This document shows, one piece after another, positions 52,369 through 62,274 of a stretch of DNA of 64,000 nt (positions within the stretch are counted from its first letter, which is position 1; each line of letters starts with the position of its first letter). Position numbers and translations under genes: made by a program. The notes under the pieces were generated by a model. It had not been told where the DNA came from, made no database searches, and saw only the letters and a list, made by a program, of their open reading frames with translations. The DNA is taken from NCBI GenBank assembly GCA_020736575.1, contig JAGPYM010000024.1, positions 496,001-560,000 on the forward strand, read 5' to 3'. The DNA is from Thelonectria olida (Eukaryota; Ascomycota; Sordariomycetes; Hypocreales; Nectriaceae).

Positions 52369-53538
52369 TTGCAGCCGATTATAAGTCTAGTGGTAAAGCG
52401 CACTCCTCCGGAGAGTGTGCAGGTCCGGCTGGCCATCGTCTTCGGCGGCACGCTCGCATGTGACATGCTGGAGGACGCCATCATCGAGAACGTAGTTCCG
52501 ATGCATCCAGAGAACATGAAGACCATCATCACAGACACAATATGTGGTGGCGGCGAGGACGGCAGATGCGAAGATATAGATCTTCTGACTGACCCCTCGA
52601 ATTGCGGAGAATGCAAGAGAAAGGTGAGCACTTGACCCGCTGAACAACCCATTACAAACGATACTAAGCTCAGTTTTCTACAGTGCGCCAAGGGAGAGCA
52701 GTGCATTCATGGCATTTGCAGTATGCAATACTGCAATGGGATGCTCTTTGGCTCGGTGGCGGAACCCTGCAGCCCAGATTGCGGATGTACAAGCACACAG
52801 TGGGGAAGAGGAGTCTGCGTCAAGCAGGAATCGTGTACTGGACAAATATCGAACGAGTGCGAATCGCACGACGACTGTGGCTTCGGGGAAGTTTGTGGCA
52901 TGACGTCCGGCTGCGATGCCTTTGTCTGCCTCAACGGCAGCGCCTGTGTCGGGCAGGGCCCTTGGCTCATCCCGGACGAGTCCTCGTCCTCATCTTCTTC
53001 CCCCCCCTTCCTCATCCTTGTCCTCAACTTTTTCAGAGCCGTCGAAAGGTCGACGCTGCACACCCTCTTCAAGTCCGCCGTGACCACGAGCAAGAGTGCA
53101 ACTAAAAGCGCAAGCAATCCCGCCGAAGCAACTCCTACCGCCAAGCCAGGAACCGTTGGTTGGGTGCTCGCTTTGCATAGTGAGGAGGAGTTCACCAACT
53201 ATTGGATTAACGACTGGTCGGACCTTGATATCTTCCTCAAAGTCAACGGAAGGAAGGCGGTGCGTACACGTTGCGTGACAGTCGAGGAGACAAGTTACGC
53301 TGCCGGACTGAAGGACTCTAGCCAGATCGACCCGCACGGCAACGCATTGGGATTTGAATCCACACCAGCGGAAGGGCCTAATGCTTGTTGCTTTGCATGG
53401 TACGGCGATGACGAGTGCTCCGAGGTCTCAAACACTGGACAGTTCTGTGGGAATGGTATGGCCACCTTCACTTTTCCAGTACGGTCTTGGAAGGTTTATG
53501 GATGCAATGGATGGTGGACAGGCCCTCCCGAGAAGTGA
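52369..53538 (+). pseudogene. Cysteine-rich, probably secreted protein, 5' end replaced by an LTR
   Basis: Two exon-like frames, up to 52623 and 52684-53538, joined by a clean 60-bp intron (GTGAGC...CTACAG) so that NCGECKRK continues CAKGEQCIHGICSMQYC. The readable product is about 370 residues. The first half is rich in paired cysteines (CGCTSTQW, CVKQESC, CESHDDCGFGEVC), followed by a Ser-rich linker and a C-terminal domain with more cysteines (NACCFAWYGDDEC, FCGNGMATF). The family is unknown; the pattern is that of an extracellular protein. The frame has no ATG at its start and begins 3 bp from the end of the copia LTR, so the signal peptide and promoter were probably lost. Confidence 0.55.
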
Positions 53539-53859
53539 TTTCCTAACGCTCTAGGTGGCAAAGTCTAGCAACCAACGAACTTCAGTAGGCAGGAAATTAT
53601 TTATATATATCCTACAACTTATAATCCACTTCGCACGAAACATCTCCTTTGGCTATAAGGTACAAGCTCCTCGCCATGAACCACCGGCATTTTCTTGCCA
53701 GCTCGAGCTTCAGCGACTTAGACCCCCTTTGCGACGAGGCGCTCAGCTCGTCATGTGCAGATCTCGGATGTAGCGACGAACATCTTGTCGCGAAAGAACC
53801 GCTCCAGGTCAAGCAACGATCGGCACACGATGGTGGCGATGTGGCTCGGCAGCGTGCGG

Positions 53860-54060
53860 TCACCCCTTGACCACGATGCAGGGCACTTCGTCCCAGACCC
53901 CAGCGCCCTCCACCTCGAACGCAATCACGCCTGCTTCCCTCGAGAGCCTGTCCCGGTCCGCAGCCGACTTCATCACCGTATCTCCCGACGCGACAGCCCC
54001 CACATGTACCTCAAACTGACTACCATGTTCATATCTCTCCGTTGTCCGTATGTAATCCAT
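53860..54060 (-). pseudogene. Purine-nucleoside-phosphorylase domain fragment of an NLR
   Basis: A minus-strand stretch reading FEVHVGAVASGDTVMKSAAD, RDRLSREAGVIAFEVEGAGV and WDEVPCIVVKG, then a stop. This is the core of the PNP_UDP domain found at the N-terminus of many fungal NLRs (…IASGD.VMK...RD...FE.E.AG....PC.VI.G). The expected CDYADSHK continuation is absent in all frames. It is a small relic of a former receptor gene. Confidence 0.65.
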
Positions 54061-54502
54061 ACTTCTCGCGCAGACGCTGCAAGAACTCTCTTCGGATTTC
54101 TGCGCGCGATTTGCCCATGAAGCGCTGACGATAATGAACGTCGTCGTGGGCAATGAATTTAGATGTAAACCCCAGTATGCGACGTAAGCGGCATGACTGA
54201 TCCAAGAACCCATATACTGGCTGGTGATTCGAGTCCTTTGACCAACCTATTAAGATGTACTTGTATTTGAGGCCTGCCAGAATAGGTTCTCTTGTCGGTG
54301 ATATGGGTCCCCGTCTCGCTTTCGGTTTCTGTTGGGAGCTGCCGTTTTTGTCTGGATTTGAAGCCATACTCGTTTCTGGAGGAACATCGGTCTGTGGAGT
54401 GGTGGCACTTGCGAGACGAGCAGAGACAGAAGCCTCACGAGGCCTGCTGCCTATGTAGGTCACCGAATCGTCGGAGTCGTCGCGTTCGTCGTGTGCCGAC
54501 AT
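54029..54502 (-). CDS. Hypothetical protein, 157 residues
   Basis: ATG 54502. The N-terminal 75 residues are polar (DDSDDSVTYIGSRP, many Ser/Thr/Pro). The C-terminal half is more folded-looking: KYKYILIGWSKDSNHQPVYG, then FIAHDDVHYRQRFMGKSRAE and IRREFLQRLREKYG. I do not recognise the family. Its 3' end meets the PNP relic on the same strand, so it could be a chimera of an intact gene start and receptor debris. A 27-base A run and GA microsatellite lie about 130 bp upstream. Confidence 0.4.
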   Translation of the reverse strand: MSAHDERDDSDDSVTYIGSRPREASVSARLASATTPQTDVPPETSMASNPDKNGSSQQKPKARRGPISPTREPILAGLKYKYILIGWSKDSNHQPVYGFLDQSCRLRRILGFTSKFIAHDDVHYRQRFMGKSRAEIRREFLQRLREKYGLHTDNGEI

Positions 54503-54634
54503 AGGCACGATGAGAGATGCAAAGCTGGGGGGAGAGGTGAAAGGGTCAAGACGGTTTGGAGACCATGTATTTTAGAGCATCGCTGGGCCCCATATAGATA
54601 TGGGGCTGGGCTGTTTGGCATTTGTCTTCGCGCT

Positions 54635-54675
54635 AAAAAAAAAAAAAAAAAAAAAAAAAAAGAGAGAGAGAGAGA
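54635..54675. repeat. Poly(A)27 followed by (GA)n microsatellite
   Basis: 27 consecutive A then seven GA units. Simple sequence; no retroposed gene is recognisable immediately upstream. Confidence 0.9.
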
Positions 54676-54789
54676 TAGAAGAAGAAAGGAGGAAAGAAAG
54701 GAATAACAAAAATTGCAAAGGAAGAAAACGGCAAAGAATTGATCAGCGCGTGTGTTCTTGGATACAACAAGCGCCCTGATTTGAATTTC

Positions 54790-56100
54790 AATCAGCCAGC
54801 ATGACTTTCCCTGCCCTACTTTCATATACAGTGCCGCTCTGGCATCTACAACGCCGTGCCCAGATTATTGCCTCTTCTCGTGAAAGACCGTTGTACATTG
54901 GTTTGATGTGCTGTTGCGGTATCGCTTTGTCGATTCCTTTCGTGTACTGGCCAGCCGAATTCTCGTTCAGCAGCCTGATCCATGCCTCTCGAGCCCGTTT
55001 CTTATCGCGGGGAAAAATCTGCGCGACACCGCCCATATTCGTCACTAGTCGATGTTCCTTCGCGGGTTGCTTCTGTTGCCAATTTGTGCGCCATCTCGTT
55101 ACCGCGGACTCCCGCATGCGCTGGGACCCAGTGAAACTGTATCTCGTGGCCGCTACGCCCGATGGCTGCGACCGCTTGTAGTGTTTGTTCTATGATTGTC
55201 TGGTTGTCTTGCTGTCGGGGCGCTGCCAGTGTCCTCAGTGCATTCTGACAGTCTGAGTAGATGCCGAATATCTGATTTCGACGGGTCTCTACCAGCCACT
55301 CCCTCGATGAGTTTGGCAGCTTGCATGATTGCTATCAGTTCAGCGCGATGGTTGTAAGTGGCTGGGCAATCGTTTGGCTAAACAGCGGCCGTCCGTTTGC
55401 AAAGGTTGCTCCTATTCCTGACAGGCCATTTCCTTGTCGATGCATCGGTAAGATCGCCGATGTTGATGCTCCAGGACCTGGTGCATCAGCCAACGCCTCT
55501 TCTCGTGATCCAATTGTGACCTCTGCTCCTGATACACATGGTGGGATACAAAAGGGTCTGACTGTTTCCAGCTTGCTGAGGTCCATACGTTGGAACTCCT
55601 TGGCTATACGGTGGAGCGGCGACGGAAATCGCTCGCTGTTTTGCACCGCTGCTCTCCGGAGTGTCCAAAACGGTAGCTGTTGATCCAAAATCGTCGCCGC
55701 TGTTCATAGAGCCTCAGCTCGGTCGGTTCGACTTGCGCCTCCACTTCAGCGATCGCCCCTGCTACCGTCCGGAAGGCTTCTACCACCGCGCGGGCCCCAA
55801 TCGCTTGTGCTTGCTGCGGTTTGTTTATATGTCTGCTTTGAAGGAAGGGTGACCAGATCTGGTGACCCATAGTCTAGCACCGGTGTCACTGTTGCCTTGT
55901 ACAACTGTCGCGCCGTTTCTGGTCGGAGACCTTCAAGCCTGTTGAGTGCAAGTGCCGCAGTCTTGGCTTTGGTTGTGACGCGAGCAATGCGTTCGTCTCA
56001 CCGCAGTCTTGCGTCTAGCACCATTCCCAATAGCTTGACTGACTCTGACGGGGAGACGTGCTCTCCTTTGACCACTACTACGGAGGCCTATAGGGCACAC
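54790..56100 (-). pseudogene. Old LINE ORF2 relic of a different lineage (LINE4)
   Basis: Minus-strand remnants of a LINE ORF2 in several frames. An RT C-terminal region near 55930-55700 (ARQLYKATVTPVLDYGSP, QAIGARAVVEAFRTVAGAIA) is followed by an RNase H region near 55370-55050 that keeps canonical active-site motifs (RAELIAI, IYSDCQNALRTLAAPRQQ, HWVPAHAGVRGNEMAHKLA), and the C-terminal segment to 54790. Frameshifts and stops are frequent, so it is old. Unlike LINE1-3 its RNase H motifs are conventional, so it belongs to a separate lineage. Confidence 0.7.
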
Positions 56101-56192
56101 TGTTGCAAAACTCCCTGTCAGCTGTCTTTAGTGCCCATCCCCCACTATTAGGCCAGAAATGACCCCACACCTTACTAATCCAGATACTTAAG

Positions 56193-59143
56193 GGGCGCCA
56201 ATAGGTGCGCACCCGGGTGCGCACGTAAGTGTCACGTGTTGCGCACCCGGTGCGTCTGTAAGGAAGTTATGTAAGCCCAACATCCTTGTATGCCAGCCGG
56301 CCGCAAGTTTTGCCCGAATTATTTCTAATCTCGAGATGACGAACTACTATGCAGATTCTTTAATTGGAATATAAGCAATGTGTACATCAACAATAATCTA
56401 AGCAGTAACTACGATGCAGTCTTCAGCCTGGTTATCGTTCGAGTATAGAGCTTGTTGGTCGATCATGTCCTGCTCAACGCTCTTCCAAATCTCCTTCATG
56501 CCTCTTCGCCTGTTCGCCAGAGGGTTGCCGCCCATCTCCTGGGCGACTTGCCTCTCCACACGTTCATCTTCTGCCTTGGTCCAGTCCAAGTACGCCATCA
56601 TCTCCTCCTTAGTCCACTCCCGGCCAGGTCTCGTTGATGTGCATCGCTCACCCATCTGCTTATAATCCAAACACCAGCTGTAACTTGTCTTATTATAGCG
56701 TTGGGGGAGGCCCATTGCCTTTCGATATTGCTGGTTAGTCTTCAAGCTACCTCGAGGCAGCTTGTTATACCATGCCGTCCGTGCTGCAACATATCGATGA
56801 TATATAGCACAAGGGTCATCATAGCGTATGTCTGGTTCAGGCGATGGCACCGATGGCGGCACATCTGATGATGGGGGTATATCTGCCGATGAGGATGGCA
56901 GTGTTATTACATCTGGCGGAGACGGTATCATCTCTTGATCAGGTAGTGCCGCTAGCGGCGCTACCTCCTGCTGCGGCAAAATTGAGGATAAGGATGGATC
57001 GGGGACTGGCAGTGGAGCTGAAATTGGTGTAGTCGCTGACGGCAGCGTATTTGGAGGTGCTGTAGAGGTTGAGGAAGATATAAGATGCGCATATCGCAAT
57101 GGGCATGCCTTTGAGCTCATCGTGTGGCCTTGTGTATGACATCTTGAGCATGTGGGGTTAGCTCTCGTCTGTATCTGTGATGCTTGCTCGACGATCTCAA
57201 ATGCACATGGCTCGCGCTGAGTGCCAGTCTTCGGCAATGTTGACCTAGCTGCCACCTGATCGAATTGACGGCGGGGCTCTATGAGCAATTGAGGGTTTCC
57301 TTCTCGTTGAAGATGCCAATGCGTATGGAAGTGGTGTAGCTGAAGCGGCTGCTCTTGTCGTAGAAGAGGCTCGATTGTGTGAGCGCAAGGGAGCCCAAGC
57401 GTTGCTGAGAAGACTCCTGTGCAGGCAGGGAGCCTGTCCTGTTGGAGCCGCTTCCTCTGCGCCTCAACCTTCCGCAATGCCTCGTGAGATACCCAGCCTC
57501 GTACGATGCTGTATAGACTCCCTGAGAGTTCTATGGGCGTCCGGATTTGCTGCTTCGCTTGGTTTGCTCGGAGCTCAGCTACTTGGTTAAGTATCGCCAG
57601 CTTGATAGCCCTCCAGGCCTCAAAGAGATCCAGCTGGGAAGTATCAAGGTACATTTTGATGAGCTGATGAATACCCTCGCCTCGAGACGTCACCACATTC
57701 TCAAAGTGAAGATACTGATCAACCCAAGCTTTGACGAGCTTCGTTTTGTAGAGGTCAAGCCATGTTTCGATGATGTAGGCGACCTCCCGGGCGTGGGCCG
57801 AAGCATAGCGCTCTTTGAGCTGTTGAATCCTGTCTTCAAATGTCTCCTCGTTTGCCGATGCCACGAGCTCATGCCATTTCCCGTAAAAGTCCTTCCACTC
57901 TTGGTGGCCTTGAGGCTCTTGAGCCGCATCGTTATGGCGCATAAAGCTTGGCTGGCAGTAACGCAGGACTGCCTTGTTGGCATGCCAAAGGCATAGAAGC
58001 GATACTGCAGTCGGGAAGCAATGAGATACCGCATTCATGCAGGCGAGACAGCGGTCTGTAAGGATCACAGATGGCAGCCTTGCGCTACAGGCTTCGTACA
58101 TTGAACGTAGCCGATCTAACGCCCAGATGTAGTCCTTCTCCTCCTCGCCGCTGAGGAAGGCGAAGGCAATGCAGAATGAGCGTTGACAGGCGTCAACACC
58201 GACGATATCGAGAAGAGGCATCTTATACTTGTTTGTCTTGTATGTGCAGTCCAATATAAGTATATCCGGGTATGACTTGAGGTATGCTAGCGACTCTGGG
58301 TGGGCAAACAACACAGCTGTAACCCGACCATCCTCATCAAAGCGTATTCGACTCCAGAAACCCTCTGCCTCAAGCTCATTAGCAAGAGCTTGTATTGTGC
58401 TTTGACCCTTTTGCTGGTCTCGTTTGCCTTGTGCAATGCAGTTGTAGATGTCTTGCTGCGTAGCAAGAGACTCTGTGTTCTGACGTAGGTAGGATCTAAT
58501 CTCTTTCGGTGCTACTCCAGCGTTCGCAAGGTTGTTGATAGTTGACCTATCTGCATGGGATAGTTGACGATGGACTGGATGTGCAGACATGTTTGTGCTT
58601 GGCTCGTGGTTGTGATGGGCAAACTCGCTGCCAGGACGGTGCGTAAGGCGCCATGTTGCCTTATCCAAGGCCTCCTTTGCAAGGACTGAGAATTGACACC
58701 CTGTACGCCGTGTTGTAGTTGACCGTTGCCGTGCATCCGAGGATTTGGGAGGTGCTCCTCCACGGTCACAGCTGAAGAAAACAATTCGTCTGCCGCTCCG
58801 TGTTTTCTTCGACTTCCCAGTGACAAACGCATAGCCCCTGGGAGCTGCCCATGCATTGATCGCAGCGTGTAGGGCTTCCCGAGAGCCATACTCGCGTTCG
58901 GGAGGCAGACAGTCGTCAGAAAATTGACGAGTAGCTGTAACTGGATTCATTCTGGGAGAGACAATTTGAGAAGATCGTTGCGCGGCGAAGTGAGGCTCTT
59001 CATCAACGGAAAAGGGGTAGCTACAAGCGATGCGCCTGGCTGGCATACAAGGATGTTGGGCTTACATAACTTCCTTACAGACGCACCGGGTGCGCAACAC
59101 GTGACACTTACGTGCGCACCCGGGTGCGCACCTATTGGCGCCC
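56193..59143 (-). mobile_element. Complete Hop-like MULE with matching 106-bp TIRs (MULE3)
   Basis: A 2951-bp element. TIRs 56193-56298 and 59038-59143 (106 bp each) are identical by eye, starting GGGCGCCAATAGGTGCGCAC. A perfect 9-bp target duplication ATACTTAAG flanks it (56184-56192, 59144-59152). Each TIR contains the 20-bp perfect palindrome GTGCGCACCCGGGTGCGCAC. It carries one uninterrupted transposase gene. All features indicate very recent transposition. Confidence 0.95.
56398..59046 (-). CDS. Hop-like Mutator transposase
   Basis: An uninterrupted frame of 882 codons. The first ATG (59046) lies inside the right TIR. The ATG at 58950 (MNPVTATRQFSDDCLPPE) aligns with the start of the decayed paralogue at 8468 and may be the real start (850 residues). 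Domains: FAR1-like zinc-binding N-terminus (FFSCDRGG..., CQFSVLAKEAL), the MULE DDE core (LILDCTYKTNKYKMPLLDIV, VILTDRCLACMNAV, LCLWHANKAVLRYC), a SWIM motif (GLPCAHTIEPLL), a CX2CX4HX6C knuckle (CSRCHTQGHTMSSKAC), a Pro/Ser linker, and a conserved C-terminal module (AIYHRYVAARTAWY to MMAYLDWTKAEDERVE). It catalyses cut-and-paste transposition at 9-bp staggered targets. Confidence 0.93.
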   Translation of the reverse strand: MPARRIACSYPFSVDEEPHFAAQRSSQIVSPRMNPVTATRQFSDDCLPPEREYGSREALHAAINAWAAPRGYAFVTGKSKKTRSGRRIVFFSCDRGGAPPKSSDARQRSTTTRRTGCQFSVLAKEALDKATWRLTHRPGSEFAHHNHEPSTNMSAHPVHRQLSHADRSTINNLANAGVAPKEIRSYLRQNTESLATQQDIYNCIAQGKRDQQKGQSTIQALANELEAEGFWSRIRFDEDGRVTAVLFAHPESLAYLKSYPDILILDCTYKTNKYKMPLLDIVGVDACQRSFCIAFAFLSGEEEKDYIWALDRLRSMYEACSARLPSVILTDRCLACMNAVSHCFPTAVSLLCLWHANKAVLRYCQPSFMRHNDAAQEPQGHQEWKDFYGKWHELVASANEETFEDRIQQLKERYASAHAREVAYIIETWLDLYKTKLVKAWVDQYLHFENVVTSRGEGIHQLIKMYLDTSQLDLFEAWRAIKLAILNQVAELRANQAKQQIRTPIELSGSLYSIVRGWVSHEALRKVEAQRKRLQQDRLPACTGVFSATLGLPCAHTIEPLLRQEQPLQLHHFHTHWHLQREGNPQLLIEPRRQFDQVAARSTLPKTGTQREPCAFEIVEQASQIQTRANPTCSRCHTQGHTMSSKACPLRYAHLISSSTSTAPPNTLPSATTPISAPLPVPDPSLSSILPQQEVAPLAALPDQEMIPSPPDVITLPSSSADIPPSSDVPPSVPSPEPDIRYDDPCAIYHRYVAARTAWYNKLPRGSLKTNQQYRKAMGLPQRYNKTSYSWCLDYKQMGERCTSTRPGREWTKEEMMAYLDWTKAEDERVERQVAQEMGGNPLANRRRGMKEIWKSVEQDMIDQQALYSNDNQAEDCIVVTA

Positions 59144-59152
59144 ATACTTAAG

Positions 59153-59727
59153 CGCAAGTAGTCAGCATGTACTGCGGACCAGCTGCGGGCCCGCGCGATT
59201 CGTATCCGTCCAGCCCAACCAACCTGCTGTTTGTATGTTGCGAAGTAGCAACGTGCCCCGGTGATGTTGCAGAACCTCGATCTACACAATACGGTCCCAG
59301 CTATTTAGTTCTTTCCAAGCAATCATTAGCGAACTATAAGGTATTGTAATCAACCTGATTTTCATTTGCTATGGTTGTAAGTCGAAATGGCCGCTGTGCC
59401 GGAGGTAAACTACTTATCCAGCCTTCAAAGTTGCCTCAACCTCCAAACTTGACGGCGCTGTGGACGTATATATGCCAGCGTCCCCTTCACAATAGCCTCA
59501 AATTCTCATTCAGAGACTCAAATTGCGATCCCCATTTGAGAAACTGGCATTTTCTTGCTCAAGGATTCTTCACACCGGGTGTCAACCATCTATGTGTGAG
59601 CACAGAGCTTGGTAAGCCAGCAGCGGCTCAGCGCAGTGTTCCCGAGTCGGGTCAGCAGAGGACTAGCGTGGCGATCTCACGCTCAAGAGAGTCTAGTGAT
59701 CATCATTCACCGTAGCAAAGGGCAACA
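59153..59727. other. Intergenic, nothing recognised
   Basis: No supported gene between the MULE and the next gene; probably contains the promoter of the latter. Confidence 0.4.
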
Positions 59728-61189
59728 ATGTTATGTTTTGTAAACATTAAAATCTCGTTCCCAACGTCAATTTGGTTCATTCTTTGCTTCTCTTGGCTCA
59801 AGGTCTCTCCTTAAACAGAATGGAACTCCCAGACATCCCCCTGAGTATGTCTACTGCGTCAAGGCCGGGAAGAAACATCATGATCTCTTTACCACGATAT
59901 ACGCTGGCGAAAACTATTGTGGCCGTTGCGGTTTATCCAACCCTTTTCAATCCCAAGGTCGGGCCAGGTCTAGAACTCCAGCCCTTCCAGGCCCCTATGA
60001 TGAGGTGGTTGAGGTGGAAGACTCTCCGCCACAGCCAGTCAGTCCAGCAAGTCAGCTTATGCGTGACAGACCAAAACCAGTATCGTCTTCCGGTATTGGG
60101 TACGCGCAACTACTGCCCAACACAGTGCCTGTCTCTAATGGAGTGACTGCGAATACACGGGCACGCCTATATCCCTCCAAGCCGGCAAGCGATACTCCCT
60201 ATCCGCAATTCATGGCGATCGCATCAGCGGCCAGTCAGGCCATTCAGAACACGAAAGGCAGCACCAGAAAGCCTAAGAGGCAGCGCACTGGTTACCAATG
60301 GGTCCACATCAGTCTCCTGCTCGTGAGCTTGGAGACCAGGTTCTTCAACGGCCTTGCGATAGAGGTCCCAGAGACGGTGCTGCCTCTAAAGGATACAGTG
60401 ATCAAGTTTAGCTCGGCCGATCTCCTTACCTGGCCTTCATTCACTCAGGTCTTATTTGAGCACCTGCGTCCACTCCCAAGCACCATCGATCCAACCAACA
60501 AAGAGCTTTGGAATCTTTCTTACGCTTCGTCCTTTTCTGGCAAGAAAATCGTCACCGTTCCCAACACCGATAAGTACACGACGCCGTCAAGCATGCTCGC
60601 TTCTGGACACTTTTCGAACAACCAATCAGGGCAGGTAAAGGTGCTCGTTGTCCTGACATCGACCGATGTGGTTGACAAGCAGGAGCCAATCACCCCGCTA
60701 AGGCCAGACGAATACTTAACGGCTGTCAGGAAAGACAAAAAAAGGAAGGTCAAACAGGAGGACTCAAGCCCAGAGCCGAAGAAGCGTATCAAGCAAGAGA
60801 GGCAGATCAAGAAAGAGAAGGGTGCGAAGAATGGGAGACAAGCCAAGCAGGAAAACGCAGTTCCAGCTTCCTCCTACTCGAACCCGGCGGTCGATGAGGG
60901 TAGCACAATCATCGACAACATTGTTGTGAAGGTGGATGCAGCAGATCTGAGCGATCTGGAGGATCCCGTTGACGATCTAGTTTTCGACAGCGTCTCCGAC
61001 GAGGAAGGGGATGAGCGTGAGGCAGACCAAGGGCACGAGATCGAACGTGGGAATGACGCAAGGCTTTTAACAGAGTTCGTAAGAATCCCGGCCAAATTTT
61101 CACCCAGCGAAATACTGGCCTCAGCAGATAAACCTGCAGTCGGCAGTCACACCAGAATGTATCGAACAAGCTCCAACACAACAAGTTGA
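59728..61189 (+). CDS. Unrecognised protein with CxxC motif, nuclear signal and acidic tail
   Basis: The main exon is open from 59819 to 61189. Because it lacks an ATG at its beginning, I tentatively add a 12-nt first exon 59728-59739 and a 79-bp intron (GTAAAC...TTAAACAG), giving about 460 residues; an alternative is ATG 60059. The N-terminus contains a Tyr/His/Cys-rich segment (EYVYCVKAGKKHHDLFTTIY, then ENYCGRCGLSNPF) that could bind a metal. A globular middle (YQWVHISLLLVSLETRFFNG, LLTWPSFTQVLFEHLRPLPS) is followed by a strongly basic stretch (KDKKRKVKQEDSSPEPKKR) and an acidic tail (DLSDLEDPVDDLVFDSVSDE). The arrangement suggests a nuclear regulatory protein. The family is unknown. Confidence 0.5.
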
Positions 61190-61820
61190 GGATAATGCCG
61201 GCGAAGGAATCCCCCCGGCCCACTCAACACGTTTTAGAGGCACGAAGATCCCCATGACCTTTGCCTCTCGACCTAGAAAGAGGAGAGATTGACTACTCAA
61301 GCTCCCCATCAGATGTGCCAGCGTCCTCCTCGTCATCACTTATTCCCTCAATGTCATTTCCATTTTCGTCTTCAACGCCAAGTTCAACAAGCGGCTGTTC
61401 TGCTGGTTCCATATCTGCAAGCTCCTCTTGCTGGGCTTGATTTGCTCGTGCACACATGGAATGGACCGACGACGATACCCTGTTCAAGCTCTCTTCCAAC
61501 GATGGCAAATGCGTTTTGGAAAAGACAGTTTTAGGCGTTAGCGATGTTGAGATGATAAAGGGCCGGTGTACTTATGGCGAGATTGGGGAGAACACGGTGC
61601 TGCTAGGGTCGAATTTCAATTACCACGCCTGGTTGGCTGTTGCAGTCAACGACCCTAACATTCCTCCATACGACGTCCCTGAGAGATACACATACTCGGT
61701 GCAGTGCGATGTCGATACCCGAAACGTCTTCGAATACAGAAAAGTCGTTCTGAAGCTTGCAAAATCACCAACCACGGGCAATGCATACGCCAGAGTCCTG
61801 ACAGCAGAGTGATCTTGTGC
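61190..61820 (+). other. Weakly coding stretch, hypothetical ORF 61456-61812
   Basis: A 118-residue frame (MEWTDDDTLFKLSSNDGKCV...) has coding-like composition and ends just before membrane-protein debris, but I cannot assign it or show an intron structure. It may be a degraded part of the next entry. Confidence 0.3.
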
Positions 61821-62274
61821 CCCTCATCACGCTTCCACAATTAGCAACGTCCTTACAGCCACAGCAGCAACGGCAAATCTATATTTACTAGCCGAGAACT
61901 CCGGCAACAGTGGCTGGTTTGAAACAATTAATAAGTTAACAACTAGATCTGGAGGATATGGATTGTCAGCACAAGATTCCAAGAGGTCGCCGCCGTGGGC
62001 TTTTAACGATTCATCTAATGCCTTGGAAGACATATTCGGATTGACTGCCGCCTTGGTGAGCTCAAGAATAATCAGGAACTCCAGCACCATCCTCACGGAA
62101 GGCAATGTCACCGTTAGCTTCACACGAATCGGTCCTGGACGTCCCTTTGCAGTTGCATTCGCTATCCCTCCATTCCTAGCCGGCTTGCTCATTTTGGTCC
62201 TGCTTTTCCTCATACAGCCAGATCCCAGGTATCTGGAAGAGGATGATACCACTTCTTCTCTCACTTGGCGCTGA
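61821..62274 (+). pseudogene. C-terminal fragment of a fungal membrane protein
   Basis: An open frame without start codon, reading NVLTATAATANLYLLAENSG ... SNALEDIFGLTAALVSSRII ... then a single strong membrane helix (PFAVAFAIPPFLAGLLILVL) and a short acidic cytoplasmic tail. The pattern (long extracellular part, one C-terminal helix) is familiar from large fungal plasma-membrane proteins of unknown role. The N-terminal part is missing. Function unknown. Confidence 0.4.

Noticed and set aside
54635..54675. Poly(A) run as the tail of a retroposed gene or SINE
   Set aside because: No internal RNA polymerase III boxes, no recognisable source gene and no flanking duplication; treated as simple sequence.
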